Made by a program: the position numbers and the translations under genes. The notes under the pieces were generated by a model that saw only the letters and a program-made list of their open reading frames with translations, was not told the DNA's origin and searched no databases. Shown piece after piece: positions 1 to 8,648 of a DNA stretch of 64,000 bases. Location: contig LR782234.1 in NCBI GenBank assembly GCA_902825215.1, positions 2,170,001 through 2,234,000 of the forward strand, read 5' to 3'. Source of the stretch: Pseudomonas fluorescens. Lineage in GTDB: Bacteria > Pseudomonadota > Gammaproteobacteria > Pseudomonadales > Pseudomonadaceae. How positions within the stretch are numbered: position 1 is the stretch's first letter; every line of letters begins with the position of its first letter.

Positions 1-1095
1 CTGACGTTGATCGGTTACGTGGCCTTCCTCGATCCACCCAAGGAAAGCACCGCGCCAGCGCTCAAGGCTCTGGCGGCACATGGCGTGGCGGTGAAAGTGC
101 TGACCGGCGACAACGAACTGGTGACGGCAAAGATCTGCCGCGAAGTCGGCCTCGCTCAGCAAGGCTTGCTGATGGGCAACGATATCGAGCGCATGAGCGA
201 TGCCGAACTGGCCGTGGCGGTGGAACAGACCAACGTCTTCGCCAGACTGACGCCGTCGCACAAGGAACGCATCGTGCGCCTCCTCAAAGGCAACGGCCAC
301 GTGGTCGGCTTCATGGGTGACGGCATCAACGACGCGCCAGCGCTGCGCACGGCCGATATCGGGATTTCCGTCGACAGCGCGGTGGACATTGCCAAGGAAG
401 CAGCTGACATCATCCTCCTGGAAAAAAGCCTGATGGTGCTGGAGGAGGGCGTGCTCGAAGGGCGGCGCACCTTCGCCAACATGCTCAAGTACATCAAGAT
501 GACCGCCAGTTCCAACTTCGGCAACGTGTTCTCGGTGCTGGTGGCCAGTGCGTTCATTCCGTTTCTGCCGATGCTGCCGATGCACCTGCTGGTGCAGAAC
601 CTGCTTTACGACATTTCGCAGATTGCCATTCCGTTCGATAACGTCGATGAGGAGATGCTCAAACAACCGCAGCGCTGGCAGCCAGGTGACGTTGGGCGGT
701 TCATGTTGTTTTTCGGCCCGATCAGTTCGATTTTCGATATCAGCACGTTCGCCTTGATGTGGTACGTGTTCGATGCCAACACGCCGGATCACCAGACCTT
801 GTTCCAGTCCGGCTGGTTTGTGGTCGGGCTGCTGACCCAGACGTTGATCGTGCACATGATTCGCACGCCGAAGATTCCGTTTCTGCAAAGCCGCGCTGCG
901 ATGCCGCTGCTGGTGATGACCGGGATGATCATGGCGGTCGGGATTTTCTTGCCGATGGGGCCGTTGGCGCATTACTTCAAGTTGCAGGCATTGCCGTCGC
1001 TGTATTTTGTGTTTTTGCCGGTGATTCTGTTGGCGTATATGGGGCTGACTCAGGCGGTGAAGGGGTTTTATGTTCGGCGGTTTGGCTGGCAGTGA
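1..1095 (+). CDS. mgtA: Magnesium-translocating P-type ATPase, C-terminal part (5' end outside window)
   Basis: Inner-membrane P-type ATPase importing Mg2+, of the MgtA/MgtB type. The reading frame is open from base 1, so the N-terminal half (actuator domain, phosphorylation motif) lies upstream of the window. Visible are the nucleotide-domain motif TGDNE (about nt 105-120), the hinge motif MGDGINDAPALR (about nt 313-350), and then several hydrophobic segments to the C-terminus, including the LLYDISQIAIPFDNVD stretch seen in Mg2+ ATPases. It ends in TGA at 1093-1095 with no clear terminator. Family assignment is strong. The choice of MgtA over MgtB is by convention. Confidence 0.88.
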   Translation: MTLIGYVAFLDPPKESTAPALKALAAHGVAVKVLTGDNELVTAKICREVGLAQQGLLMGNDIERMSDAELAVAVEQTNVFARLTPSHKERIVRLLKGNGHVVGFMGDGINDAPALRTADIGISVDSAVDIAKEAADIILLEKSLMVLEEGVLEGRRTFANMLKYIKMTASSNFGNVFSVLVASAFIPFLPMLPMHLLVQNLLYDISQIAIPFDNVDEEMLKQPQRWQPGDVGRFMLFFGPISSIFDISTFALMWYVFDANTPDHQTLFQSGWFVVGLLTQTLIVHMIRTPKIPFLQSRAAMPLLVMTGMIMAVGIFLPMGPLAHYFKLQALPSLYFVFLPVILLAYMGLTQAVKGFYVRRFGWQ

Positions 1096-1136
1096 TTGTT
1101 CTGCGATGGCTTTCGTTCAGGGGCTGAATTTTGGGT

Positions 1137-1401
1137 GCATATCCGTTGCTTCGGGTGTTGCTGCTGGCGGTTTCGCCCTTACGGCGAGTCCCTTTTTCAG
1201 ACGCCAAAAAGGAACCAAAAGGCTTTGCTCCTGCGTTCGGCCCTCGCAGGCTCGGGTCCCTTCGCTCGGGGACCGATCCGGGCGCAGCGGCTACGGTTTG
1301 CTTCGCTGCACCTACGTCCGCTGTGTCTGGCTGCGCCAGACGGTCGCTGCGCTCCCACGCCCGGATCGATCCCTCCACTCAGCCTTCCGATGTCGCTGGT
1401 T
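1137..1401 (+). repeat. Dispersed repeat A, copy 1 (forward)
   Basis: A ~265 bp tract that recurs inverted at 1761-2028 and directly at 55662-55930. Shared landmarks are ATATCCGTTGCT near the start, GGCCCTCGCAGGCTCGGGTC in the middle, and CTCCACTCAGCCTTCCGATG at the end. Several short open frames run through it, but the same translations recur in every copy and have no start signals. I treat the tract as non-coding repeat DNA. A linker (CTCGAGCTAACGCTCATTGT and flanks) joins it to repeat B, as it also does at 55.9 kb. Confidence 0.8.
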
Positions 1402-1491
1402 AAGCAAGATCAAGATCAAGAGCACTCGAGCTAACGCTCATTGTTGAGTGGTTAGAAGCGGGGGGTTGGCTTTGGATCTGTGGTGTATTCG

Positions 1492-1636
1492 CCCCTCACC
1501 CCAGCCCTCTCCCGAGGGAGAGGGAGCCGATCTTTGGGCTTTTCAAATTTTGTGTTCGACTCGGTATCTCAGGTGGCGTACCTCGCCCAAACACCCCGGT
1601 CAGTCCCCTCTCCCGGGAGAGGGCTAGGGTGAGGGG
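1492..1636. repeat. Dispersed repeat B, copy 1, with inverted termini
   Basis: A ~145 bp element bounded by imperfect inverted repeats: CCCCTCACCCCAGCCCTCTC at the left and GAGAGGGCTAGGGTGAGGGG at the right. Copies also lie at 24018-24166 and 56015-56163. The interior shares GAGCCGAT, TTCGACTCGGTAT and GGTCAGTCCC. No gene is evident. It is MITE-like in architecture, but no transposase or target-site duplication was established. Confidence 0.8.
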
Positions 1637-1760
1637 CTTTTGACGTTGCTTTTGATTTTCAGTCCTCCGTGAAGGCGCAACCCCAAGCGGCAGTTATTGC
1701 AGTGTCGAACAGGTGCAATCATCAGGCCGAGTGTCAGCTCGCCTGCTTTTGATCTTGCCT

Positions 1761-2028
1761 CACCGGCGACGTCGGGAGGCTGAGTGGAGGGATTGATCCG
1801 GGGGTGGGAGCGCAGCGACCGTCTGGCGCAGCCAGACACAGCGGACGTAGGTGCAGCGAAGCAAACCGTAGCCGCTGCGCCCGGAGCGATCCCGGAGCGA
1901 AGGGACCCGAGCTTGCGAGGGCCGTACGTAGGAGCAAGCCTTTTGGGTTACCTTTTTGGCGTTTGAAAAAGGTGACCCGCTGTAAGAGCGGAACCCTAAG
2001 AAGCCGTTACCGCAGCAACGGATATGCA
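1761..2028 (-). repeat. Dispersed repeat A, copy 2 (inverted)
   Basis: Reverse-complement copy of repeat A. Together with copy 1 it makes a large inverted repeat around repeat B, ending just before the fimbrial promoter region. Its open frames mirror those of the other copies and are not credible genes. Confidence 0.8.
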
Positions 2029-2351
2029 CACAAAAATCAGCACCAGAAAGAAACCCATGCAGTCGAAGGTCGACAAAACAGGCAAGTGCAGCGCTGAGAA
2101 TTGTCCTACACAGCAGCAGGAAACAACTTACATTTTCCACCTTGGGGCTCGACCACTATGCGTTCCGGAGCAGAGATGCCCGGCGTCCCGATCACTCGAT
2201 GCGCAACACGACCAGGCAATCGGCAACTGGCCAGTCCGGCAAGGAACCGCCGGAAAACGGGGAAGCCAGCCGTTGCACCGTCAAGCGCATCAATGCTCGG
2301 GAATGCCCGGCCGCTGGGCCGAACACATAACTATCCCAAGAGATGTAAAAC
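2029..2351 (+). other. Fimbrial operon leader, no gene seen
   Basis: About 320 bp between repeat A and the pilin start. It contains the TCCTAC box at 2101-2110 near its left end, so the transcript would have a long 5' leader of more than 200 nt. Short open frames here lack ribosome sites and resemble nothing I know. Confidence 0.5.
2101..2134 (+). promoter_or_regulatory. TCCTAC box upstream of the fimbrial operon
   Basis: TTGTCCTACA at 2101-2110 is identical to the box at 16685-16694 before the pseudo-receiver gene. A TACATT hexamer follows 19 nt after the box (2129-2134) and could be the -10. It belongs to the island-wide family of boxes. The role as activator site is inferred. Confidence 0.5.
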
Positions 2352-2885
2352 ATGAAAAAGCTCGTCGCTGTTACCGCCGCTACCGTTGTCATGGGTCTTG
2401 CTTCTTTCGCCAACGCGGCGACGCCGGCTACCGGCAACCCGGGCACTGTGCGTTTCATCGGTGAAATCGTTTCCGGCGCCTGCGGTATCGACGCCAACTC
2501 GCTGGACCAGACCGTTTCCCTGGGCCAGGTGCCGTCGAACCAGTTCACCGCCATCGGCAGCCGCTCGACGCCGGTCAAGTTCGACATCGTCCTGACCGAC
2601 TGTGACACCACCACCCAGAAGAACGCCCGTTTCACCTTCAGCGGTGTGCAGGATCCAGCCGTTCCAGCGTTGTTCGCCACCACCGGTCTGGCGCAGAACG
2701 TCGGCATCCGTCTGCAGGCCAGCGCCGGCGAAATGCTCGACAACGGCAAGGAGCAAGTTGCGCCGGTTGTGCTGCAGGACGGCAACAACACCGTGACCTT
2801 CGCCGCCATGTACGAAGCTACCGCGGCCACCGTCACCACCGGTGAAGCCGACAGCGTGGCCAACTTCACCGTGGCCTACAACTGA
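2352..2885 (+). CDS. Fimbrial major subunit (type 1 pilin family)
   Basis: Major structural pilin of a chaperone-usher fimbria. The 177-residue precursor has a signal peptide (residues 1-22, cleavage after ANA), followed by a mature pilin with the family's two cysteines at 44 and 84 for the Ig-fold disulfide. The C-terminal strand alternates hydrophobic residues and ends in VAYN, close to the usual penultimate Tyr. Mature length fits FimA-type subunits. It is the first gene of a pilin-usher-chaperone-adhesin operon. A hairpin after it could raise pilin expression relative to the usher. The ribosome site is weak (AAGAGATG, about 10 nt upstream). It is similar in layout to Pseudomonas Cup fimbriae. 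Confidence 0.9.
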   Translation: MKKLVAVTAATVVMGLASFANAATPATGNPGTVRFIGEIVSGACGIDANSLDQTVSLGQVPSNQFTAIGSRSTPVKFDIVLTDCDTTTQKNARFTFSGVQDPAVPALFATTGLAQNVGIRLQASAGEMLDNGKEQVAPVVLQDGNNTVTFAAMYEATAATVTTGEADSVANFTVAYN

Positions 2886-2910
2886 TCCGCCGCCCTCGCG
2901 GGTTGTAAGG

Positions 2911-2938
2911 AAAAGGGGTGAAAGCCCCTTTTTTCTTT
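2911..2938 (+). terminator. Hairpin with T-tract between pilin and usher genes
   Basis: AAAAGGGG, loop TGAAAG, CCCCTTTT, then more T. It lies inside the operon, so it probably works as a partial terminator or mRNA-stability element that gives more pilin than usher. Confidence 0.75.
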
Positions 2939-2969
2939 TCCGTCAAAGTTCTGATAAAGGCTCATTCCC

Positions 2970-5414
2970 GTGTACGGCCGAACACTTTTCGTGTCCTGCG
3001 TGTTGCTCTCCTGTGCGCGCTATTCAAGCGCTGTGGAGTTCAATTCGGAGTTTCTGAATATCGATAAAAACGACGATATCAGCCTCGGACAGTTTGCCCA
3101 TGCGCAATACACCGTGCCGGGCCGTTACTTGCTCGATATCAGCGTGAATCAGCGTTATTTCGGTTCGCGCACCATCGAATTCATGGCCGGCGACAAGGCT
3201 GACGAAAGTTTCGCCTGTCTGCCCGAAGAGCTGGTCGCCACCTTCGGTCTCAAACCGCCATTGATGAAAAGCCTGCCGCGCCTGGCGGACGGGCAATGCG
3301 TGGACCTGCGTGGCATCGATAACGCCGCGATCAAATACCAGAAAAACCTCGGGCGCTTGTCGATCAGCCTGCCGCAGGCGATGTTCGAATACGACGACCC
3401 CAACTATATTCCGCCTGCCGCCTGGAGCGACGGGCTCAACGGTGCGTTGCTCGATTATCGGGTGATCGCCAACAACCGTGAAACCAACGGCCCCTCCGGT
3501 GATTCGCGCTCGCTGCAAAGTTACGGCACGGCCGGCGTCAACCTCGATGCCTGGCGCATCCGCGCCGATTATCAGGCGCGTCAGGAATCGGGCAGCCAGA
3601 GCCAGAATCTGCACGGCGAGGCGTTCCAGTTGAACCGCTTGTACGCCTATCGTGCATTGCCTTCGATCCGCTCGAAGCTGTCGGTCGGTGAGGATTACCT
3701 GAACTCCGACGTGTTCGATACGTTCGCTCTGCGCGGCGCGACCCTGAGCAGCGATGACCGCATGTTGCCGCCGAATCTGCGCGGTTATGCGCCGCTGATC
3801 AGCGGTGTGGCGCGCACCAACGCCACCGTCACCGTGTCGCAGCAGGGCCGCGTGTTGTACTCGACCACGGTGACGCCCGGCGCGTTCAGCCTGCAGGACC
3901 TCAACAGCAGCGTGCAGGGCACGCTGGACGTAACCGTGCGTGAAGAGGACGGCACCGAGCAGACCTTCACGGTCGCCACCGCCGCCGTGCCGTTCCTGTC
4001 GCGCGAAGGCGAGTTGCGTTACAAAGTCTCCGCTGGCCAGCCGCGTCTGACTGGCAATGGCGGCACCGAGCCGCAGTTCATCGCTTCGGAAGCCGCTTAC
4101 GGTCTGGCCCGTGACTGGACGCTGTACGGTGGTCTGCTCGCCGCCTCGGGTTACCAGTCGAATGCGTTCGGGATCGGCAAGGACCTCGGCGTGTTCGGCG
4201 CGCTCTCGGGCGACGTCACCAGCTCCCGCGCCAAATTGCGCTGGAGCGATAAAACCGTGGTCGGCAATTCCTACCGGATCAACTATTCCAAGCGCTTCGA
4301 TGCGATTGGCACTGACCTGCGCTTTTTGGGCTATCGCTTTTCCGACAAGACCTTCACCAACTTTTCGCAGTTTGCCGGTGACGCCGATTCCTACGCGCTG
4401 AACTCGGGCAAGCAACGCTATTCGGTGACGGTGGCCAAGCATTTCTCCTGGCTGTCGACGAGTTTTTCCTACGACCACTCGACCTATTGGGACGCGCCAG
4501 CGGCCGATCGTTTCGGCCTGACCGTGGCGCGCAGCTTTTCGCTGGGCAACGTCAAGAACATCAACGTCAACGTATCCGCCTACCAGACCCAGAACAGCCG
4601 GCAGAACGACTCGCAGATCTACCTCGGCGTCACCGTGCCGCTGGGCGGCAACTCGATGCTCTCAAGCAACGTGCAGCGCTCGGGCTCGGGCGGCTCGTCG
4701 GGCAGTGTCGGTTACAGCCATGACGATGGCGAAGGCATGAACTATCAGGTGTACGGCGGCGTCGGCGACAACCGCTACGTCAACGCCTATGTCGGTAAAC
4801 GTGCGTCGAGCTACCGCGCCAACGCCTCGGCGTCCACCGATGGCAGCACTTATCGCTCGCTGACAGGTGAACTCGACAGTTCGCTGGTCGCCACCCGTTA
4901 TGGCGTCTCGGCTCACGGCAACGGCAGCAACGGCGACACACGCCTTCTGGTGTCTACCGACGGCGTGCCGGACGTGGCCTTCAGCGGCCAGACCCGCACC
5001 AACCGCGACGGTTACGCCGTGATGGATGGCTTGCCGTCGTTTCAGGCGTACGAAGCGCGGGTCAATGTCGAAAAGCTGCCGCTCAACACCGAAGTCTCCA
5101 ACCCGATCCAGCGTCTGGCGCTGACCGAGGGCGCGATCGGTTATGTGAATTTCTCCACGGGGCAGGGCTACAACGCGTTCGTCGTGTTGAGCCGCCGCGA
5201 CGGTAAACCGGTGCCGCTCGGCGCGTCGGTGCAGGACAAGAACACCAACAAGGAGGTGGGCATCGTCGGCGAGGCGGGCGTCACTTATCTGTTGGGCATC
5301 AAGGCAGGGGCTGAACTGGTAGCGCGTTGGGATGACGCCGGCCAATGCAGTCTGGCCAAACTCCCTGAGCAGGACGTGCTGACCAACGTCGCCACGCCCG
5401 CTCAGTGTCTGTAA
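2970..5414 (+). CDS. Outer-membrane fimbrial usher (FimD/PapC family)
   Basis: Outer-membrane secretion pore that takes chaperone-subunit complexes from the periplasm and polymerises the fimbria. The protein has 814 residues, the usual usher size. A signal peptide (about 1-21) is followed by the N-terminal domain beginning VEFNSEFLNID, a long beta-barrel with Gly/Asn/aromatic alternation, the plug region, and C-terminal domains ending with a cysteine pair (DDAGQCS and PAQCL). The start is GTG at 2970, chosen because AAAGG at 2956-2960 sits at good spacing and no in-frame ATG precedes the signal peptide. Its end lies 29 nt before the chaperone start. Confidence 0.92.
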   Translation: MYGRTLFVSCVLLSCARYSSAVEFNSEFLNIDKNDDISLGQFAHAQYTVPGRYLLDISVNQRYFGSRTIEFMAGDKADESFACLPEELVATFGLKPPLMKSLPRLADGQCVDLRGIDNAAIKYQKNLGRLSISLPQAMFEYDDPNYIPPAAWSDGLNGALLDYRVIANNRETNGPSGDSRSLQSYGTAGVNLDAWRIRADYQARQESGSQSQNLHGEAFQLNRLYAYRALPSIRSKLSVGEDYLNSDVFDTFALRGATLSSDDRMLPPNLRGYAPLISGVARTNATVTVSQQGRVLYSTTVTPGAFSLQDLNSSVQGTLDVTVREEDGTEQTFTVATAAVPFLSREGELRYKVSAGQPRLTGNGGTEPQFIASEAAYGLARDWTLYGGLLAASGYQSNAFGIGKDLGVFGALSGDVTSSRAKLRWSDKTVVGNSYRINYSKRFDAIGTDLRFLGYRFSDKTFTNFSQFAGDADSYALNSGKQRYSVTVAKHFSWLSTSFSYDHSTYWDAPAADRFGLTVARSFSLGNVKNINVNVSAYQTQNSRQNDSQIYLGVTVPLGGNSMLSSNVQRSGSGGSSGSVGYSHDDGEGMNYQVYGGVGDNRYVNAYVGKRASSYRANASASTDGSTYRSLTGELDSSLVATRYGVSAHGNGSNGDTRLLVSTDGVPDVAFSGQTRTNRDGYAVMDGLPSFQAYEARVNVEKLPLNTEVSNPIQRLALTEGAIGYVNFSTGQGYNAFVVLSRRDGKPVPLGASVQDKNTNKEVGIVGEAGVTYLLGIKAGAELVARWDDAGQCSLAKLPEQDVLTNVATPAQCL

Positions 5415-5443
5415 TCGCCTCATTCCTCGAATCCGGAGTCAGC

Positions 5444-6178
5444 ATGTCCCGTTCAACTTTGTCTATTGCTCAACGTCTGTTACTCGCAGGCAGCCTGTGC
5501 CTGCCCCTCCTGGCCAGCGCCGCCGTGGTGCCGGATCGCACCCGCGTGGTGTTCGAGGAGAGCGCACCCTCGGTCAGCGTCACGGTCAGCAACAAGAACC
5601 CGCAGTTGCCGTTCATTGTGCAGTCATGGATCGAAAACGAAAGCGGCGTGAAAGTCACCTCGCCATTCATGGTCTTGCCGCCGTTGCAGCGCATCGAACC
5701 GAATGAAAGCAGCGTGCTGCGCATCGTCAAATTGCCCGAGCTGGCGCTGCCGACTGATCGCGAATCGGTGTTCTACCTGAACATCCGCGAGATCCCGCCA
5801 AAAACCCAGGCGGTCAATTCGATGCAGATTGCCTTGCAGTCGAAAATCAAATTGTTCTACCGCCCGGCCGCGGTGAAACGCGAACGCGGCGAGGACTTTG
5901 CCCTGGGCTTGAAGTTGAAAATCGACCCGGCGGCGAAACAGCTGATCGTCGATAACCCGACGCCATTTCACATCACCGTGGTCGGTCTGCTCACCGGTCC
6001 GGAAAAGAGCAAAATGCCGATCGACACGGTAATGATCTCTCCACGCGGCAGCGCCCGGATTGCCTTGAGCAACACCGCGTTCACCACGTTGCGGGTGTCG
6101 AACATGAATGATTTTGGCGGCCAGACCGACACCTTGTTCAGTTGCGTGGCGAACCTGTGCCAGGGCGTCAAGCCATGA
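5444..6178 (+). CDS. Periplasmic fimbrial chaperone (PapD/FimC family)
   Basis: Periplasmic two-domain Ig-like chaperone that stabilises pilin subunits by donor-strand complementation. It has 244 residues with a signal peptide of about 27 (ending LASA). The mature N-terminus reads VVPDRTRVVFEE and includes the conserved Arg. The IKLFYRP segment before the G1 region carries the conserved Lys, and NPTPFHITV lies in domain 2. Start ATG 5444 has GGAG at 5434-5437. An in-frame GTG at 5405 would overlap the usher and add a non-signal extension. The stop overlaps the next start (ATGA). Confidence 0.92.
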   Translation: MSRSTLSIAQRLLLAGSLCLPLLASAAVVPDRTRVVFEESAPSVSVTVSNKNPQLPFIVQSWIENESGVKVTSPFMVLPPLQRIEPNESSVLRIVKLPELALPTDRESVFYLNIREIPPKTQAVNSMQIALQSKIKLFYRPAAVKRERGEDFALGLKLKIDPAAKQLIVDNPTPFHITVVGLLTGPEKSKMPIDTVMISPRGSARIALSNTAFTTLRVSNMNDFGGQTDTLFSCVANLCQGVKP

Positions 6179-7197
6179 AGCCGTGGCGCGCGCTGAGCCG
6201 CCTCGTCCTCGCGGCGAGCCTGCTGACGGTGTCGCAGTTCGCTTCGGCGATGATCTGCAAAGCCATGGACGGCAGCGACAGTCTGAGCGAATACATCGGC
6301 CCGGTGTCGGTGCCCGATACGGTGCCGGACGGCACGATCATCTGGCGCTCGAAAACTCACGTGGTCACCGCCGAGTGCTGGAAGAAGCTCGACCAGCACC
6401 GTGCCGAGGACGATCCGATCTACTTTTACGGCAACCCGGCCGGGCTCAATGCGACGCCATGGGGCATCGAATTCGGCCTGGTCTATCGCGGTGTAACGGC
6501 GTGGGACGGCGACTGGAGTTCCAACCCGACGCAGGGCGTGAACAGCGGATTCACGTCGCCCGGTTGCCCGAATGCACAGAATGCCGAGGACATGCGCAAG
6601 TGTTCAACGGTGACCCCGACCATTGCCTTTCAGGTGGTGATCCGCAAACGCGGTTTGCTGCCGCTGCAGCGGCCCTCACAAGACACTTACGATGTGTTCC
6701 AGTTCGACGGCCTTTATGGCCTCAACGGCGGGCCGAGCAACCCGGACGGCAACTTTCGCTTTCGCTTGAGCGGCTTGCAGAACATCGTCGGCACCGCCTG
6801 TACGGTCGACGTCACGGTCACGCCTGAGCCGGGCATTGTCGATTTCGGCGTGGTGCAGAAAACCCCCACCGGGTTTTCCCCGCCCAATCCGAGCAAACCC
6901 TTCAGCCTCGCGCTGGAGAAGAAGTGCAGCAGCGCCATCAACATCGGCGCGACGCTGGTCACCGCCAATCAGCAGGGTCTGTACAACATTCTGCCGGCGG
7001 CGGACAGCCAGTTCGGCATTCAGGTACGCGACGCGCGCAATAACCTGGTGCAGGTCAACGAGCCGTTTGCGCTGGCGAATTTTCCCGCGGACGTCAGCCA
7101 TATCGACGTGCCGTTCAGCGCTTCGCTGGTATCGCTGGGCGATCCCCAGGTCGGCCGGTTCGAGGCGATCATGGTGGTGCAGATCGTGTACTACTGA
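6175..7197 (+). CDS. Fimbrial tip adhesin-like protein (two-domain, FimH-like layout)
   Basis: Probable tip adhesin or minor subunit of the fimbria. The precursor has 340 residues and a signal peptide of 25 (ending FASA). A divergent N-terminal receptor-binding region (about 26-195) contains several cysteines (MICKAMDG, AECWKK, SPGCPN, RKCST). A C-terminal pilin-type domain (about 205-340) contains TACTVDVTVTPE and EKKCSSA and ends in VVQIVYY, typical of a donor-strand acceptor. The start ATG at 6175 overlaps the chaperone stop, indicating translational coupling. The ligand cannot be predicted. Confidence 0.82.
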   Translation: MKPWRALSRLVLAASLLTVSQFASAMICKAMDGSDSLSEYIGPVSVPDTVPDGTIIWRSKTHVVTAECWKKLDQHRAEDDPIYFYGNPAGLNATPWGIEFGLVYRGVTAWDGDWSSNPTQGVNSGFTSPGCPNAQNAEDMRKCSTVTPTIAFQVVIRKRGLLPLQRPSQDTYDVFQFDGLYGLNGGPSNPDGNFRFRLSGLQNIVGTACTVDVTVTPEPGIVDFGVVQKTPTGFSPPNPSKPFSLALEKKCSSAINIGATLVTANQQGLYNILPAADSQFGIQVRDARNNLVQVNEPFALANFPADVSHIDVPFSASLVSLGDPQVGRFEAIMVVQIVYY

Positions 7198-7212
7198 CGG
7201 CGGCTCTCGCTG

Positions 7213-7245
7213 GGAAATTTCCTACACGGACGCAGGATAAGTCCT
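7213..7245 (+). promoter_or_regulatory. Double TCCTAC-type box before the first EAL regulator
   Basis: Two dyads lie close together: GGAAATTTCC with a following TA (7213-7224, reading TTTCCTACA) and AGGATAAGTCCT (7234-7245). The second is nearly identical to AGGAAAAGTCCT at 18428-18439. Both lie between the adhesin stop and the EAL regulator start. This is a putative response-regulator operator. Confidence 0.55.
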
Positions 7246-7310
7246 TCGTTCATCCCGGCCGTTGCAGGCCAATATCCCGTTCCCCGGGTCGATTGAGTGA
7301 TGACAGGACA

Positions 7311-8486
7311 ATGGCCTCTCCACGAATTCTGGTGCTGGAAAATCATGAATTTACCCGCAACGTGCTGGTCAGGATGCTGCATCGCCTGAGCGTGCCCGAT
7401 GTGCTGCACGCACCGGACGCTGAACAGGCGATGGTGCAGATGCACCTGCAGGGCGGGGTCGATATCGTTCTTTGCGACCTGACCGATCGCGGCCTCGATT
7501 GCCTGGAGTTCCTGCGCCTGGCCAGCCACAGCGGCATGGTGCGCGCCGTGGTGCTGTGCAGCGAGTTGCCGCCGGAACTGAGCCGCACCCTGGGGCAGAT
7601 GGCCTCGCTGGCGGGGTTGCAGTTGCTCGGCGTGCTCAACCGGCCGATTCAGCTGCGCGCGCTGTACCGGCTGTTGCAGCGCTACAGCCGTGGCCGCGCG
7701 GTGCCTGCCCTGGAGCCGTTGAACACAACGTTGCCCAGCGAGGACGAAGTGCGTCGTGGCCTCGCCCTGGGTGAGTTCCGCGCCTGGTTCCAGCCGCAAT
7801 TTAAACTGCACAGTGGCGAGGTCAGCGGGGTCGAGGCCCTGGTGCGCTGGGAGCATCCGGCCCGTGGCACGCTGTTGCCCTGCGATTTTCTCGCGGCGGT
7901 GCTGGCCTACGACCTGATCGACCAGATGTTCAAACACCTGCTCGAACAGGGCTTGAGCCTGCTGGGCATTCTGCGCCGGCGCGGCATTGCGCTGGAGCTG
8001 TCATTCAACCTGCACGCATCTCAACTCAACGACTGCGCCTTGGTCGAGCACATCAAGCAGACGCTCGAGCAGCATGCTTTCAAGGGCTCGGTGCTGATGT
8101 TCGAGGTGGCGGAAAACGGTTTGCTCGACTGCCCCTGCGGTCTCCAGGAAAACCTGCTGCGCTTGCGCCTGCTGGGCTGCGGCTTGGCGGTGGATGACTT
8201 CGGCGTGGGTTTTTCCTCGTTGAAACTGCTGTGCCAGTTGCCGTTTACCCAGATCAAACTCGACGGACGCTTCGTGCAGAACCTCGACCGCCAGCGTAAC
8301 CGCGCAATGGTCGCCAGCACCCGGGTCATGGCCCGTTCGCTGGGCATGGACCTGGTGATCGAAGGTGTCAGCGGGCCGAAGGTGCTCGCGCGTTTGCTGG
8401 AGCTGGAGTGCGAAATGGGTCAGGGGTATTACCTGGCGCGGCCGATGAACGGGCATGACCTGCTCAAATGGCTCGAAGCGCCCTAG
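7311..8486 (+). CDS. Response regulator with EAL c-di-GMP phosphodiesterase domain (RocR-like), first copy
   Basis: Receiver-EAL protein predicted to hydrolyse c-di-GMP in the cytoplasm, laid out like RocR of the P. aeruginosa Roc system. It has 391 residues from ATG 7311. A TTG at 7293 is an alternative. The receiver (about 5-120) keeps the phospho-Asp (LCDLTDRG), but the usual Asp pair is EN (LVLENHEF), so the metal pocket is altered. The EAL domain (about 145-385) keeps the signature Glu near 175 (VEALVRW), the Asn in SFNLHAS, FEVAENG, DDFGVGFSSL, IKLD, VIEG and QGYYLARP, so catalysis looks possible. It is a separate transcription unit with its own upstream boxes. Confidence 0.87.
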   Translation: MASPRILVLENHEFTRNVLVRMLHRLSVPDVLHAPDAEQAMVQMHLQGGVDIVLCDLTDRGLDCLEFLRLASHSGMVRAVVLCSELPPELSRTLGQMASLAGLQLLGVLNRPIQLRALYRLLQRYSRGRAVPALEPLNTTLPSEDEVRRGLALGEFRAWFQPQFKLHSGEVSGVEALVRWEHPARGTLLPCDFLAAVLAYDLIDQMFKHLLEQGLSLLGILRRRGIALELSFNLHASQLNDCALVEHIKQTLEQHAFKGSVLMFEVAENGLLDCPCGLQENLLRLRLLGCGLAVDDFGVGFSSLKLLCQLPFTQIKLDGRFVQNLDRQRNRAMVASTRVMARSLGMDLVIEGVSGPKVLARLLELECEMGQGYYLARPMNGHDLLKWLEAP

Positions 8487-8504
8487 GCTTTGTGCTGATC
8501 TTGT

Positions 8505-8519
8505 ACATTTTTTAAATGT
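8505..8519 (+). terminator. Small AT-rich hairpin after the first EAL regulator
   Basis: ACATTT-TTT-AAATGT is a perfect 6 bp inverted repeat 19 nt after the stop. The stem is weak, so termination is only a possibility. It may equally be part of the promoter region of the next gene. Confidence 0.3.
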
Positions 8520-8526
8520 TGTCCAA

Positions 8527-8562
8527 GAAATTTCCTACACTCCAGTGGCGCTCGTGTATTTT
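8527..8562 (+). promoter_or_regulatory. TCCTAC box before the first LuxR-type regulator
   Basis: GAAATTTC dyad continuing into TTTCCTACAC (8531-8540), about 110 nt before the start codon. TATTTT 18 nt after the box (8557-8562) could be the -10. Location before the regulator gene suggests autoregulation. Confidence 0.55.
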
Positions 8563-8648
8563 CGACACGCGGATCGTCTGGGTTGCTGTTCAATCGCTGT
8601 GCCTGGTGTTGCCGATGCTGCACATCGACGTGTCTTACAGGAGTTTTT

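Noticed and set aside
1096..1447. Several overlapping open frames of 90-125 codons in repeat A copy 1, also seen in copies 2 and 3
   Set aside because: They exist in more than one frame and strand at once, have no ribosome sites, and recur only because the DNA is a repeat.
3024..4478. Long minus-strand open frame of about 484 codons opposite the usher gene
   Set aside because: A shadow of the usher reading frame caused by GC-rich third positions; the translation shows no domain or signal and the usher is unmistakable.
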